Source: Epithemia pelagica
Lineage: Eukaryota; Bacillariophyta; Bacillariophyceae; Surirellales; Surirellaceae
DNA length: 64,000 bases
Assembly (NCBI GenBank): GCA_946965045.2
Contig: OX337233.1
Location: 1,984,001-2,048,000, forward strand
Direction: 5' to 3'
Below are positions 18,601 through 28,735 of the stretch, one piece after another (the first letter of the stretch is position 1; every line of letters starts with the position of its first letter). A program made the position numbers and the translations under genes. Below the pieces are notes generated by a model. The model was not told the DNA's origin, ran no database searches, and saw nothing but the letters and a program-made list of their open reading frames with translations.

Positions 18601-21600
18601 GAGTTGTACCGTCGTTCTTGATCAGCTTGAAAAATACCGTGTCGCCATTCTTAATCAGAGAGCTTCCAGCCGCCGCACCTCGGCTGTTGCGATATCGAGC
18701 TTGTTTGGCCACTCCAATGACAATCCGAGAGGCGCTTGATTGTGGCTGTTGTGATGTTTGCTGTTCTTGCAAGAGGCAAAACCCTCCACCAATCGTGACA
18801 ACAGATGCTGCTCCGGAAGTCAGTGTCATGGATGACGATGGGGTTGTTGCAATCGATGAGGGTAAAGCTTGCGACTCCTCAGCTGGAATAGCAACAGCTT
18901 CTTTCAAAACAATGGGATCTCCACTACGAACGTAGATTCCTTCACCCAGTTCAGCCGCCGCTTCATCTTCTTCTGTCTCATCGGGAGACTCAGGCCCTTC
19001 GACCAATGGGATTTGTTCTTCTGTCGGACCCCTCTGGTCGTTGACTCCGTTCGCGTTCATCGCCAAAAACTGATCTACATCTACCTGGTTCTGTTTGTCG
19101 TCTGACTCGGCCGCGGCTTGGACCACTTTTTGTGATGCCGGTCCCAACTGAGTGATTCCATCATTGCACAGTTCCAGATGAAACCATGTTCGATCTTTTC
19201 GGCGAATATGCGGACCCTTGTCTCGATTTGATGCGTTGCCGTCCCCTTTTCGATTGCCCTGTACTGTAGAATCGGAAGACTTTTTCTTTTCATCGAGTTC
19301 ATAAGCAACCATATTGATGGGCTGCATGCCCAAGACCGAGGACAAGGTGAATGGTCGTATGCCAGGAAGATTCAGGCATTTCCACTGCAAAAAGTCCACA
19401 TATGCGGTGTAAATGGAAAATGTATACGTGTCTTCTAAATTCCATGCAATCTGCGTGGTTCCCTTTTTGCGACTCTTTTGGGATTCCGCCGATTCTTGAA
19501 TCATCGATCCCAATTTCGGTGGTATTTGTCCTGGTGGTGTCACAACCAGAGAATTCATCCCTTCCACCAACGGAAAGGCCATATGGGGTGGTTCCCCCGT
19601 TGTTGCGTCACCTGTAATACTGTAATGGAAAAAGGGATTGGACGATTTGACAAAGGCCATGGCGGCACCCACAAATGCGCGTTGAATCATTCCCAACTTG
19701 AAGGGCTGATCTAGTTCACAGGCATAATACACACGTCCCGTAGGTATCCTTTTGAGTTTGCCTTGGAATTGCATTTCAAACCGACGTTGTTTGCCTCGGA
19801 AAAAGTCCATCGCCGTGCGGTTTTCTGGTAAGGATGGTTGGTTGGGGTCATCCATATCCGGTGTCCGAACTAATATGAGCAATTGACCCAAAAAGTACTC
19901 TGTATCCATCACATGTATCTGCTGTGCATTGTTGACATTGACTCGGCTGGGAACAGGTTCCGCCATGGCATCCGTCACATACAATGGTTTTAGCGAGGAA
20001 TGTGCAAAACGAGGCTTCTTGGGCAAAGCTTTTGAGTTGGAGGATTGGTTGGGAGGACGCTTTGACACAGCTGTGGTTTGGGGAGAGGACACGGACTGTG
20101 GCATGGGTGGGAGAGGAGGAGGAGGTTGCGGTAAATCGACTGGATCGGGCACATATTGGAGAAGTGGAGTATTACTACCGGAACTTTTTTGGTGACGATG
20201 ATGCTCCGGGCGATACGGTGGAGGACAAATGGAATGGACGGTAGCTGCGCGAGGTCTTGCAGCACCGTCATGGATCATATCCTCCAAAGGTTCTTGTTGT
20301 TGTTGTAGTAATTGGTCTTCGCCACCACCAAGAACACTACTATTACTTGTCGTCGGTGGAAAGGGAATGTGACTTTCGTCTTGACTGGTCGCGCTGTCGA
20401 GCAATAACAAGGGTGTTCCTTCTTCCATGGCCTCGAGATCTTCATCGCGAACGATACCATCTACCACCGGTGCATGACGACGACTCAGGGAATTCGATGG
20501 GTTGCTGGTACGAGCCTTTTCCCACCTTACTGCAAGGAGCAAGATGAGACAAGTGACATAGGCCACTGCCGTATATCCCACGGCATGTCTTGCAATGTCA
20601 CCATACGAGGAAAAACAGGTACCCAAAAAGAAGGATACCGTCCAAAGTACCAACAGGCGCAAAATGGATTCAAAGCGTGCCAAGACGGAAACTTCGGCGG
20701 GCATGGAGGTGGAAGACGGCAGTGTTTGTGAAGCAGCTGTTGGACGTAGGCGTGTGCGATTGGAAGATTGGTGGTGATGATTCGTAGAGGGAGGGGCACT
20801 TCGTTGTTGTAAGTTGCGCAAACTGTTTCGTAGGGTTTCGGCTAATCGATTGTTCCCACGATCTGGATTGGTTTTGCGATTGCCCTTGTTCTTTGTGGAG
20901 AGAGGTGAGGATAATGTGGTTGTTGTTGTATGCTGTGCCTCCATGGGATTATTGTTGGAACGATTGGAAATTTCGGAACTCGCCGGTCCCTGTTTTCCAA
21001 TGGTATCGTCGTTGGAGGCAGTGGCACCATAGTTGGAGTGTCTAGTGGTGGATGATTTGTTCGAACCACCACCAGCAGCACTGGGGGCACTCCCTGTACT
21101 TGTACTTCGACCAAAGCGGCCAGACAACCATCGTCGACGTCCTTCTCCACCACTGGCACCACCAGGCGTGGTTGCGGTTGTACTGGATGCTGCTGCTGCT
21201 GTCCGTCCGGGTGTAGACCAATAGCTTCGACGTGGTGTTGTGGTTGTGGAAGCAGCCGGCGTCCTTGCCGCCGAGGCAAATGGGTCATGCGGAGGAGAGG
21301 GAACTTCCACACCCCCACGGCCATTGGTCATGGAGGAAGACGAGGACGGCAGTGGTGGTGGTGGTGGTTGGGAGACAGCCACCGTCGTAGAAACTTGCGA
21401 GGGAGGTGCGTTTGCAGCCACCGAGGTTGCCGCCATGGGGACCGATGTGTAATGGATCGAGGGAGAGGGAGAACTGTTTCCTGCTAGAGGACCAGATCCT
21501 TTCCAAGTTTCTACTGACATGGAAGTCACATCACCATCAGTTGAGATGGGAGGATTGACACTCACAGACTCGGCTGCAGCAGCAGGAGTATGCAACACAC

Positions 21601-21670
21601 TTGTTTGTGGTTGCATCGTTGTGCCTTCTCCTGCTGCTGCTGGTTGTCGCTTCTGTTGCTGTCCTTCCAT
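15623..21670 (-). CDS. large membrane-anchored protein with DUF1769, PH and DUF547 regions
   Basis: 2015 aa in one uninterrupted frame. The first ~320 residues are Ser/Thr/Pro-rich and disordered. Two hydrophobic segments follow at about 327-385 (LLVLWTVSFFLGTCF and VAYVTCLILLLAVRW), a hairpin membrane anchor. Residues ~590-820 resemble the fungal DUF1769 domain (FEMQFQGKLKRIPTGRVYYA; MQPINMVAYEL). A PH domain lies near 1545-1660 (LAGYIVARCLWDGHWREEW; AWQCYYIAFW). Residues ~1740-1900 resemble DUF547 (FCIFVNLYHCLLQHALLL). PH and DUF547 regions occur together in stramenopile proteins thought to act at membranes; function is unknown. It may contain unrecognised in-frame introns. A role in lipid sensing or membrane contact is only a guess. 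Confidence 0.8.
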   Translation of the reverse strand: MEGQQQKRQPAAAGEGTTMQPQTSVLHTPAAAAESVSVNPPISTDGDVTSMSVETWKGSGPLAGNSSPSPSIHYTSVPMAATSVAANAPPSQVSTTVAVSQPPPPPLPSSSSSMTNGRGGVEVPSPPHDPFASAARTPAASTTTTPRRSYWSTPGRTAAAASSTTATTPGGASGGEGRRRWLSGRFGRSTSTGSAPSAAGGGSNKSSTTRHSNYGATASNDDTIGKQGPASSEISNRSNNNPMEAQHTTTTTLSSPLSTKNKGNRKTNPDRGNNRLAETLRNSLRNLQQRSAPPSTNHHHQSSNRTRLRPTAASQTLPSSTSMPAEVSVLARFESILRLLVLWTVSFFLGTCFSSYGDIARHAVGYTAVAYVTCLILLLAVRWEKARTSNPSNSLSRRHAPVVDGIVRDEDLEAMEEGTPLLLLDSATSQDESHIPFPPTTSNSSVLGGGEDQLLQQQQEPLEDMIHDGAARPRAATVHSICPPPYRPEHHRHQKSSGSNTPLLQYVPDPVDLPQPPPPLPPMPQSVSSPQTTAVSKRPPNQSSNSKALPKKPRFAHSSLKPLYVTDAMAEPVPSRVNVNNAQQIHVMDTEYFLGQLLILVRTPDMDDPNQPSLPENRTAMDFFRGKQRRFEMQFQGKLKRIPTGRVYYACELDQPFKLGMIQRAFVGAAMAFVKSSNPFFHYSITGDATTGEPPHMAFPLVEGMNSLVVTPPGQIPPKLGSMIQESAESQKSRKKGTTQIAWNLEDTYTFSIYTAYVDFLQWKCLNLPGIRPFTLSSVLGMQPINMVAYELDEKKKSSDSTVQGNRKGDGNASNRDKGPHIRRKDRTWFHLELCNDGITQLGPASQKVVQAAAESDDKQNQVDVDQFLAMNANGVNDQRGPTEEQIPLVEGPESPDETEEDEAAAELGEGIYVRSGDPIVLKEAVAIPAEESQALPSSIATTPSSSMTLTSGAASVVTIGGGFCLLQEQQTSQQPQSSASRIVIGVAKQARYRNSRGAAAGSSLIKNGDTVFFKLIKNDGTTLLLTIHRGWWLKWVAMAPNKNCYFTIHTHSLDDVEAAENKMDDEEEYDNPSPSYLRVGGTFWLQHRRWPKYAVGVSAEGSAAYGGRLMALYKHGSDRRPLGVPQQQTSDSKAGETLAPLSIPPLDDAGDGYSDEEDAGPDVVKAPSQWMNPLLFRAMEGVVSSGEERITRSSSLSNLSDDPALTEVPPRTKQRFSADETRMDAPAWIELMNRSKRVVHLAYVVRVVPPLISKVEEDPCSAFVRIRTGRDLAEVMRVGQNWRSKTRSIASVSPSAGRRRQRGEREDSSFPAVARSSGGESVSRKSIATTGEDEDEMRGAEVSLDDSDDSQDDADFFENDDEAEGADASSNDALQPHHRRRPGKLIGKLARSVKHRTSAVVKVGKGTVSAGKSMIPIRPKIPPMKEPNSKQVSSARSRRRTERELHKALSRGMKRMDRNESGNASISTELIPIMAGELSAPEQSCRTVSNMLIRMSSISRSSENNGSFNNLLNSQISFSSDHDVSFLRGTVLDLGVTPSKKHGEALAGYIVARCLWDGHWREEWCALYKQIIMFYAPLTDTPGLELSLADVQSFRLLDLGNASPLPGLPMLVLETAWQCYYIAFWNEELRRQFHEILDTAKTTFDKSVSGLQGEQDLWKARFWQGFHASFEASLSGGKGKWAEIVHAKRKKRRVVLNNRRMAFDLAPFSEQPVNFTETLLSWCLSFRLESLLEHPEALGRFLDATSQLQNFPLHDLDYMGPETFCIFVNLYHCLLQHALLLTVKGPLTKRSCGHFMRTNCYEIGGDVFSLAELQLCVIRGRMSRPVAPKAPFYDAPRKSQAFRHYYALGFTSPLVNFVMNTGNTMSPRQVAVFGLDNFYEQLWATAIAHVRKNVTVDDSRRIIYIPRVCDAFRFDFCDSVTNFPGWIHECLRFCLTLLEEEEDQALVSKIEAMLQQDHGVSVKFQPVSEQYHSTLQALSLAKLLSNNNSDHTSTSNNMGAGTAGPEDGACTSVE

Positions 21671-22693
21671 CTCCTACCCCCAATGGGCAAGACGTTCGTC
21701 AATGCCACCAATGGATAAACGGTACCTTTTAGGAGAGTATAGTATCCACAATAGAGTCTGTTCAATCATTGAACAACGACAGCAACCCACCACAGAAATA
21801 GACGTGTGGATTTTTTGTCGCGATCGGATGCGCAGCAGCACGTGAGACGCGTGTTGGTCCTTTTAGAGTCGCATGCAAATGCTAATGCTCCTACCTATGA
21901 TACTCTCCTATCAACTTCCCTCTAGCTACTTCTCTGAGAAGTTTATGACTTTGGGCCATGACAAGAGGGCGATGGCGATACATAATGGACCCTTGTTTCT
22001 AAACCACAAGCATTTTCCCAAGAAGTTACAAGCGTCCAAACAGAACTCATGTCTTTTGAGGCGACAAGCTTCTGCTTCTGTCTTTACGGTGCGCCGTTTG
22101 GAAGTAGATTTCTCTCAAGGCCGCACGGGATAAGGGCTGGGGATACCGACCCATGTACATCTAAGTAGGCTCAGTACATTAAGCTACGTGGTACTATTTT
22201 CATCAGTGTAACAAGTGGGGCGGATGGTCTCAAATTGAAAACTTGCTGCCACGAGAAACAATGCAAATTGGAAGCCATCGCTCGACAATGGTGGAAGCCA
22301 TCACCCCCATGGCCATAACTTCCTCAATAATAGAGCTTGCCTCGACCGCTTTGACAAGAAGATTATTTACTACTAGAGTGACTATGCTTTCAATTCGGTC
22401 GAGTCAGCATTGAAAAATGAGTGAGTTAGGGCTGTCGTTCGATTTCATCACTGCAGAAAAATGAGCGTACCTTTTCAGCCAACTTGGCAAATCTTCTTTA
22501 ATTTTAGACAACAATTTCAAAGGTAAAGGCAAAGGACTTACGGTGGTTGGATGTTTTTGCGATGCATGGGTGAATGCATACGGCGTCACCGGATCTCGCC
22601 ATCATTGTCGAGCATTTTTGCATTTTCCCTCCGATTGCGGGGGTACCTCCCGTCTGCTGTCCATACGGTTATTCTCAAATTTTCCTAAAAAAT
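21671..22693. other. intergenic spacer left of element 2
   Basis: No convincing gene. It contains one copy of a ~59-bp repeat (22131-22189) whose inverted partner lies beyond element 2. The part next to 21670 should contain the promoter of the 2015-aa gene. Confidence 0.5.
22131..22189 (+). repeat. inverted repeat copy A
   Basis: About 59 bp from TAAGGGCTGGGGATACC to AAGCTACGT. It is nearly identical to the reverse complement of 29823-29881 (one substitution in the first 47 bases, then a small indel). Similarity stops at both ends. Confidence 0.85.
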
Positions 22694-22804
22694 CAAAATA
22701 TGGCTAGCCTATTGAGCAAAATTAGCGATAGTAAGGCCTCTAAGCTTGAGGTATGAGATAGTCACAATTTTATATTTTCGAGTCACACCCCTACGCGTAT
22801 TTTG
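22694..22804 (+). repeat. 5' LTR of element 2 (111 bp)
   Basis: Direct repeat of 28872-28982, differing only at one base in TTGAGC[A/G]AAATTAG. It has 7-bp inverted terminal words CAAAATA/TATTTTG. Downstream, TGGTTTATCAGACC overlaps the LTR end and loosely resembles the common TGGTATCAGAGC primer site, but the match is imperfect. Confidence 0.93.
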
Positions 22805-23242
22805 GTTTATCAGACCCAAGAAACTCTGCGATTATGGTAAAAGCTATGGCACAATGGCCTGGGAAGGTCGAGAAATATCTGGATCGATGATAAAGATCCG
22901 CCCAAAGGTCGACTAATGAAGTCGTACAGCTATTCTCGTTGAATATCCGGCCTGCAACGGGGTTTGGACCGGACTAGCTAACAGATGTGGTCTGCGAGTG
23001 CGCACATCTGGGGCAATGGCGGACGCGCCGGTCTTGGCCGTTGACAAGACAAAGCCTGCTATGCGGTCATGATTATTTCATAAATGAAACATGAGCCGAC
23101 GATGCAGCTGTGCACGCTTTCTACCTTTTGAATCGCCCGAAATGAGTGAAGAACCGGACCGTGTGACTGAAAGAGAATGCTCACTTCCGAGTACAAGAAA
23201 GTCCCAATTGATCCGTCTACACGCAGATAAAAGAAGTAAACC
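22805..23242 (+). other. 5' leader of element 2
   Basis: The 438 bases between LTR and gag start hold no long frame. The first ~15 bases should contain the primer-binding site; I cannot assign the tRNA with confidence. Confidence 0.5.
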
Positions 23243-24736
23243 ATGGCCGAACCCGTCGCTCCCGCTCCTCCAACCGCTCAAGAACTGCTCACTCAGCTTA
23301 ATGGCTACCTTGAGAATACCCTCCTCATTGGTCAACAAGAAGTTCGTAACGCTCTCAATGCACAAGGCCTTGTTTCGATTGGCGATTTTAATGGTCTAAA
23401 GGAAGACGATATCGCTGAAATTTGCGCTAATGCCAGGAAACCCGGTGGAACTGTTCCTAATCCGGACTATGACGCTGCTAATCCAGTTCCTGGAGTCCCA
23501 ATTACCATTACGAACCCTGGAGTATTGGTCGGGCATGTTTTGGAAAAACGCTTGAAGATGCTTGGGTACTACGTCCAGTATCTCAATAAGGTCAATTGCG
23601 AATTTAGTGCAGCAACGGCAACATTGGCTCAAATCCAAGGACTCTACCGTCTTAAAGAAGCGGATGATGAGTATGATAATGAGATTGAACTTCCCGAGAA
23701 ACTCACAAATGTTGAGAACATACGAGTCGTTCTCGAAGATTTAGACAACTACCTTGAGAGGAAAAGAGGAGTTACTATGATCCCTTTGGCAGCGTATACC
23801 CGCTCGATGCCAACTCCTCCTCCGGTTAACTTGGACCCAGGAATCGGAGCACCAACGTACTTGAGAGAACTAATCAGGCGTGCGCCACTAACTGGAGCAA
23901 CCGCGGTGGCTGACAAAGAGGCAGTTTGGGATGTCATACGCCACATAACCCATGATGGCCCTGGATGGGGCTGGGTTCAAGCCTTTAGCCGCAGTCGAGA
24001 CGGAAGAGGTGCTTATATCGCCTTAAAGAGTCATTACTTAGGTGACGCCTTTCAAACAAGACTGAGGGCAAAAGCAGACCAAGTGTTGGAATCGGCCTAT
24101 TATGACGGGTCAAAACGAAACTACACATATGAGAGGTACATTGAATCGCTCCAGAGGGCCTTTACGGACCTCGAATCAACTGGCGAGATGGTCAGTAATG
24201 AAAGGAAGGTTAGAGTTTTATTGTTGGGTGTATCTGATCCAAGGCTTGAAAGCGCGCAGAACACCATACTCGCTACACCTTCACTCAGGGCAAACTTTGA
24301 AGTCGCTTCCAATTATTTGGCAGAGATTCTTGACAGCAAGGTCTCGTACAGTGCTTCAACAAGGAAGGCCCGAATCTCATCTATCCAGCATAACAAGAAT
24401 GGAAAAGGTGGAAACAAGAAGAATGGGAGTAACCAATCAAACGGTTTTGACCCCAACAAATATTATCCCTTTAGAAAGTGGATAAAACTCACAAAGGAAC
24501 AACAGCAAATGGTCCGAGAAGCAAGGGACGCTGTTAACAGCAGTACAAAGAAAAGGTCTGCTGCTGCTGTTCATTTTAAGAACGGTAAGAACAAGAGAAA
24601 AGGTGTTGATGGAAGCACGACAACGACTACCGATGAGAGTTCAGAGACAACTGGCGATTCCAGTGAGAACGACAAGGAACTCGGTATTGGCGCCATAATG
24701 AGCCAGAGAAAGAAAGGCAGGAGAGAAACCGTGTGA
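23243..24736 (+). CDS. gag: Gag-like protein of copia element 2
   Basis: 497 aa. The N-terminal ~70 residues look like a small helical domain (LTQLNGYLENTLLIGQQEV; GLVSIGDFNGLKEDDIAEI). A helical capsid-like region follows, then a basic Lys/Asn-rich segment (HNKNGKGGNKKNGSNQSNG) and a Thr/Ser/Glu tail. I see no CCHC zinc knuckle, so RNA binding probably relies on the basic tail. The stop is TGA followed by CGA, and the same frame stays open for 18 codons up to the first pol Met. Confidence 0.85.
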   Translation: MAEPVAPAPPTAQELLTQLNGYLENTLLIGQQEVRNALNAQGLVSIGDFNGLKEDDIAEICANARKPGGTVPNPDYDAANPVPGVPITITNPGVLVGHVLEKRLKMLGYYVQYLNKVNCEFSAATATLAQIQGLYRLKEADDEYDNEIELPEKLTNVENIRVVLEDLDNYLERKRGVTMIPLAAYTRSMPTPPPVNLDPGIGAPTYLRELIRRAPLTGATAVADKEAVWDVIRHITHDGPGWGWVQAFSRSRDGRGAYIALKSHYLGDAFQTRLRAKADQVLESAYYDGSKRNYTYERYIESLQRAFTDLESTGEMVSNERKVRVLLLGVSDPRLESAQNTILATPSLRANFEVASNYLAEILDSKVSYSASTRKARISSIQHNKNGKGGNKKNGSNQSNGFDPNKYYPFRKWIKLTKEQQQMVREARDAVNSSTKKRSAAAVHFKNGKNKRKGVDGSTTTTTDESSETTGDSSENDKELGIGAIMSQRKKGRRETV

Positions 24737-24790
24737 CGAGATGTCCGCGAGATAGATGTACTCTCCAGGGACATTAGCGTTAGGACGTCT

Positions 24791-27700
24791 ATGTGCGAAT
24801 TAGACAGTCACGCTGACACTTGTTGTCTCGGTAAGGATTGCCTCGTTTTATATGAGACAGACAAGGCAGAAGTGAGTGGGTTCTCAACACAGCTTGGGAA
24901 ATTAAAGGAAACTCCCGTAATCACAGGCGTGTTGGTATATGATGAACCCGAGACAGGAGAGACTTACCTGTTGTACTTTCACCAAGCGCTCCATCTTCCG
25001 ATGATGGAGAAGAGCCTATTGAATCCAAATCAGATGAGAGAGGCTGGTATCATCGTTAATGATGTGCCCCTCAAGTTTATCAAGCAAGAGCAAAGGACAA
25101 GTGAATCACATTCATTGGTTGTTCCCATTAACGACGACAATGGAAATACACTGACAATTCCTCTGGAGTTGAAAGGAGTAATCAGTGGCTTCACTGTAAG
25201 GAAACCGTCTTGGGAGGAGATAGCGAATATTGACCCTGCGAACAGGATTGAGATGACCAACGATAATCCAGAATGGGCCCCGAATGACTCGACTGAAGAA
25301 GATGTCGATGAGAGAAGGCTCAGACAGGACGTTCGTCAAGACATGGTCAGAACAAAAGGTTCGAGGTCGTTGAGCAACAGAATGACCAAGATGGTGAGAG
25401 TAAACTCAAGAACCGTAGCCGAAACGAGCCATAAGAGAAAGGGGACAATAGATCCCATTGGATTAGCTTCGAGATGGGGAATCGGTTTGTCAGTTGCGGA
25501 AAGGACTTTCAAGGCAACAACGCAACTTGGAGTAAGAGATTTTTCCCAAGGCGTCGGAAGTAAAAGGCTCAAGCATACGGCTTACCAGCTTAAGCATAGA
25601 AGGCTTCGGGCAGATGTATACACAGATACTCTGTTTTCGGATACAAAATCTTTGAGCAAAAATACTTGTGGTCAACTTTTTGCGACCGAGTTTGGCTGGG
25701 TTCAATTTTATCCGTTGGAACGCAAGAAGGATGCTCACACGGCTCTAGAGAAGGTCTTTAACGACTACGGGATCTTCAATAGCGTTGTCCCAGATAATGC
25801 TCCAGAATTGACGAGTGGGAAATTCAAGAAGACTGCCCAAAAGTTTGGTTGCCGTATTAAGCCCATAGAGGCTTGGACACCAAACCAAAATCTAGCCGAA
25901 GCGAACATCTGCGAACTGAAGAGGGCTTATAGAAGGGAAATGAGAAGGACAAACGCCCCTGCTGTATTATGGGATCATTGTTTGCAACTGGTAGCTGAGA
26001 GACGATCCCATACAGCTTCTGCGACTGAACCGTTTGATGAAGGTCCACCTATAAAGATGTTGACCGGTGATACACCAGACATATCCCATCTAGTTGAACA
26101 CAGATGGTATGACCCGGTCTGGTATTCCAATCCCGGGTTTGAGAACAGAGAACTCGGAAGGTGGCTAGGACCAAGTAAATCGGTTGGTCAAGCAATGAGT
26201 TCGAAAATACTGACACGAAAAGGGAAGATTGTACATCGCACTTCCGTGTGGCCCCTGTCAGTTGAAAAGTCCCATGATCCGTCGTTTACTGCACAACGTG
26301 AACAGTTTGATACTGACCTAAAGGAAGCTCTGGGGAACCGATTCGAAGGTCTTGACCCAGAGGAAGGAGATGATCCCGCAGAAGAAGGAAATGATACTCC
26401 TTTCTTCGAGGCATATGAAGACGATGAGCAAGAAGACACGAGAGTTCCAGAGGCCGACGATTACAAGGTGGATGCATACGACAAATTAATCTCTGCCAAG
26501 GTGATGCTCCCCTTAGGGGACTCAAAGAGACCAGGTCAAGTTATACGTCGGAAAAGAGATGCAGACGGTAATCCAATTGGTCGGTCATCTTCAAATCCGT
26601 ATCTGGATACGTCGTTGTACGAAGTAGAGTTCCATGATGGCCACGTCGAGTCTTATGCGGCAAACCTGATTGCCGAGAACATTTACGAGCAGTTAGACGA
26701 TGAGGGAAACAAATACAAACTCATCGATCAGATCATGGATCACCGAAAAGATGCAACTGCCATACCAATCTCAGAGGGTACGTTCTTTCATAATGGGAGA
26801 GAACATAAGAAAAAGACGACGAGGGGTTGGCAGCTTTGTATATTGTGGAAAGATGGTTCCACGTCGTGGGAGATGCTCAAGGACCTGAAGGAATCGTATC
26901 CTTTAGAAGTAGCCGAATATGCAGTGGCTAATTTGCTTGACAAAGAACCGGCTTTCAATTGGTGGGTCGATTTCACTCTCAAGAGGCGTGCAAGACTAAT
27001 CAAGGCCGTCTCAAGCACAAGGTACATGCGAAAATGGCAGAAGTACGGTATTGAGCTTCCTAAGACAGTAGAACGGGCGTTGCAAATCGATAAAGAAACA
27101 GGAACAGACTTCTGGGCTAAAGCCCTTCAACTCGAAATGTCTAAGATCTTTCCTGCAGTCAAGATTTTGGAAGAAGGCGCGCCGTATCCACCTGGCCATC
27201 AAGTCATCCCATGTCATATTGTGTTTGACATAAAGATGGATTTTACCAGGAAGGCGAGGTATGTAGCAGGGGGACACCGTACCCAAGAGCCAGAAACGCC
27301 TACCTATGCCAGTGTAGTCAGCAGGGAGAGCGTGAGAATCGGATTCTTACTTGCAGCACTGAATGGAATCGATATCCTTGCGGCTGATATCGCTGGAGCA
27401 TATTTGAACGCTCCTTGCCACGAAAGAGTGTGCACCAAATGTGGCTTAGAATTTGGAAAAGAAAATGAAGGGAGGTACGCGATAATCACTAAGGCACTAT
27501 ATGGCCTTAAAACGAGTGCCTTCGCATGGAGAGAACACCTTTCCACGACTTTGCAAGAGTCGTTAGGGTTTCGACCGTGCCGAGCAGATCCCGATGTATA
27601 TCTTCGGGACTCTACAAAAGACGATGGATCGAAGTACTATGAACTTGTGTTCATCTATATAGATGACGTCCTTGTCATCTCTCAGAAGGCACAAGAGATC

Positions 27701-28735
27701 TTGAATATGATCGACCAACATTATTTATTGAAACCGGATTCGATCGGAATACCCAAGATCTATCTGGGGAACCAAGTAGAAACTTTCGACATTGACAATG
27801 ACGTGTCTAAAAGATGTTGGGCGCTAAGTTCAAAGCGATACGCAACAGAAGCCATACGGAATGTCAAGGTTTGGATGGATGAAAGAAACTTGAGTCTTAA
27901 GACTCGAGCCCCAAGCGTGCTCCCAACAGGATACCGTCCAGAATTGGATACGAGCCCATATTGCAATGCTGATTGGCAATCGTTTTTCCAACAGCAGATT
28001 GGTGTTCTCAGATGGTTGGTTGAGCTGGGAAGGATCGACATTACTGCGGAGGTTTCAATGTTGGCGGCTTTCTTAGCAGGAGCAAGAGAAGGTCATGTTC
28101 ATGCGATGCTTCATGTCTTCGCTTATCTGAACTTACATGACCGTTTGAGACTAGTATTAGACCCTTCATATATTCAGCACGGAGAAGAATTGACTGCTGA
28201 TTGGGCAGGTTTTTATCCAGACGCCAAAGAGGACATTCCAGCAGACGCTCCAGAACCATTGGGTAATCCAGTCCAGATGACGGTCTTCGTCGACTCTGAT
28301 CATGCTGGGGATTTGATCACCAGACGTTCAAGAACTGGAGTTTTAATCTATCTGAATCGAGCTCCTGTAACTTGGTACAGTAAGAAACAGACCAGCGTCG
28401 AAACATCGACATTTGGGTCAGAATTCATGGCTCTCAAAGTGGGCATTGAAATGGTAAAAGGACTTCGATACAAATTAAGGATGATGGGCGTACCTCTGGA
28501 TGGACATGCGCATATACGGGTTGATAACATGTCTGTGGTACTGAATACGTCGGTCCCTGAATCAACACTGAAAAAGAAGTCAAATTCAATCGCATATCAT
28601 TTTGTTCGTGAGAATGTTGCATCGGGCATGTGTCGTGTTGCTTTTGAACCGTCGAAGACTAACCTTGCTGACATTCTTACTAAGATTCAAACAGGTACAG
28701 AGAGAACACGGTTAGCATCAATGATCCTATATTAG
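24791..28735 (+). CDS. pol: Pol polyprotein of copia element 2
   Basis: 1314 aa from the first Met, in frame with gag and open back to the gag TGA. It starts with the protease motif ELDSHADTCCLGK. Integrase core: RADVYTDTLF, VPDNAPELTSGKF, NLAEANICELKR. Between integrase and reverse transcriptase are two chromodomain/Tudor-like stretches (YEVEFHDGHVESYAANLIAE; GWQLCILWKDGSTSWEMLKD). Reverse transcriptase: VIPCHIVFDIKMDFTRKARY, DIAGAYLNAP, YIDD. RNase H: FVDSDHAGD, SSVETS-like TFGSEF, VDNMSV, NLADILTKIQ. No stops or frameshifts, so it is probably functional. Confidence 0.95.
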   Translation: MCELDSHADTCCLGKDCLVLYETDKAEVSGFSTQLGKLKETPVITGVLVYDEPETGETYLLYFHQALHLPMMEKSLLNPNQMREAGIIVNDVPLKFIKQEQRTSESHSLVVPINDDNGNTLTIPLELKGVISGFTVRKPSWEEIANIDPANRIEMTNDNPEWAPNDSTEEDVDERRLRQDVRQDMVRTKGSRSLSNRMTKMVRVNSRTVAETSHKRKGTIDPIGLASRWGIGLSVAERTFKATTQLGVRDFSQGVGSKRLKHTAYQLKHRRLRADVYTDTLFSDTKSLSKNTCGQLFATEFGWVQFYPLERKKDAHTALEKVFNDYGIFNSVVPDNAPELTSGKFKKTAQKFGCRIKPIEAWTPNQNLAEANICELKRAYRREMRRTNAPAVLWDHCLQLVAERRSHTASATEPFDEGPPIKMLTGDTPDISHLVEHRWYDPVWYSNPGFENRELGRWLGPSKSVGQAMSSKILTRKGKIVHRTSVWPLSVEKSHDPSFTAQREQFDTDLKEALGNRFEGLDPEEGDDPAEEGNDTPFFEAYEDDEQEDTRVPEADDYKVDAYDKLISAKVMLPLGDSKRPGQVIRRKRDADGNPIGRSSSNPYLDTSLYEVEFHDGHVESYAANLIAENIYEQLDDEGNKYKLIDQIMDHRKDATAIPISEGTFFHNGREHKKKTTRGWQLCILWKDGSTSWEMLKDLKESYPLEVAEYAVANLLDKEPAFNWWVDFTLKRRARLIKAVSSTRYMRKWQKYGIELPKTVERALQIDKETGTDFWAKALQLEMSKIFPAVKILEEGAPYPPGHQVIPCHIVFDIKMDFTRKARYVAGGHRTQEPETPTYASVVSRESVRIGFLLAALNGIDILAADIAGAYLNAPCHERVCTKCGLEFGKENEGRYAIITKALYGLKTSAFAWREHLSTTLQESLGFRPCRADPDVYLRDSTKDDGSKYYELVFIYIDDVLVISQKAQEILNMIDQHYLLKPDSIGIPKIYLGNQVETFDIDNDVSKRCWALSSKRYATEAIRNVKVWMDERNLSLKTRAPSVLPTGYRPELDTSPYCNADWQSFFQQQIGVLRWLVELGRIDITAEVSMLAAFLAGAREGHVHAMLHVFAYLNLHDRLRLVLDPSYIQHGEELTADWAGFYPDAKEDIPADAPEPLGNPVQMTVFVDSDHAGDLITRRSRTGVLIYLNRAPVTWYSKKQTSVETSTFGSEFMALKVGIEMVKGLRYKLRMMGVPLDGHAHIRVDNMSVVLNTSVPESTLKKKSNSIAYHFVRENVASGMCRVAFEPSKTNLADILTKIQTGTERTRLASMILY

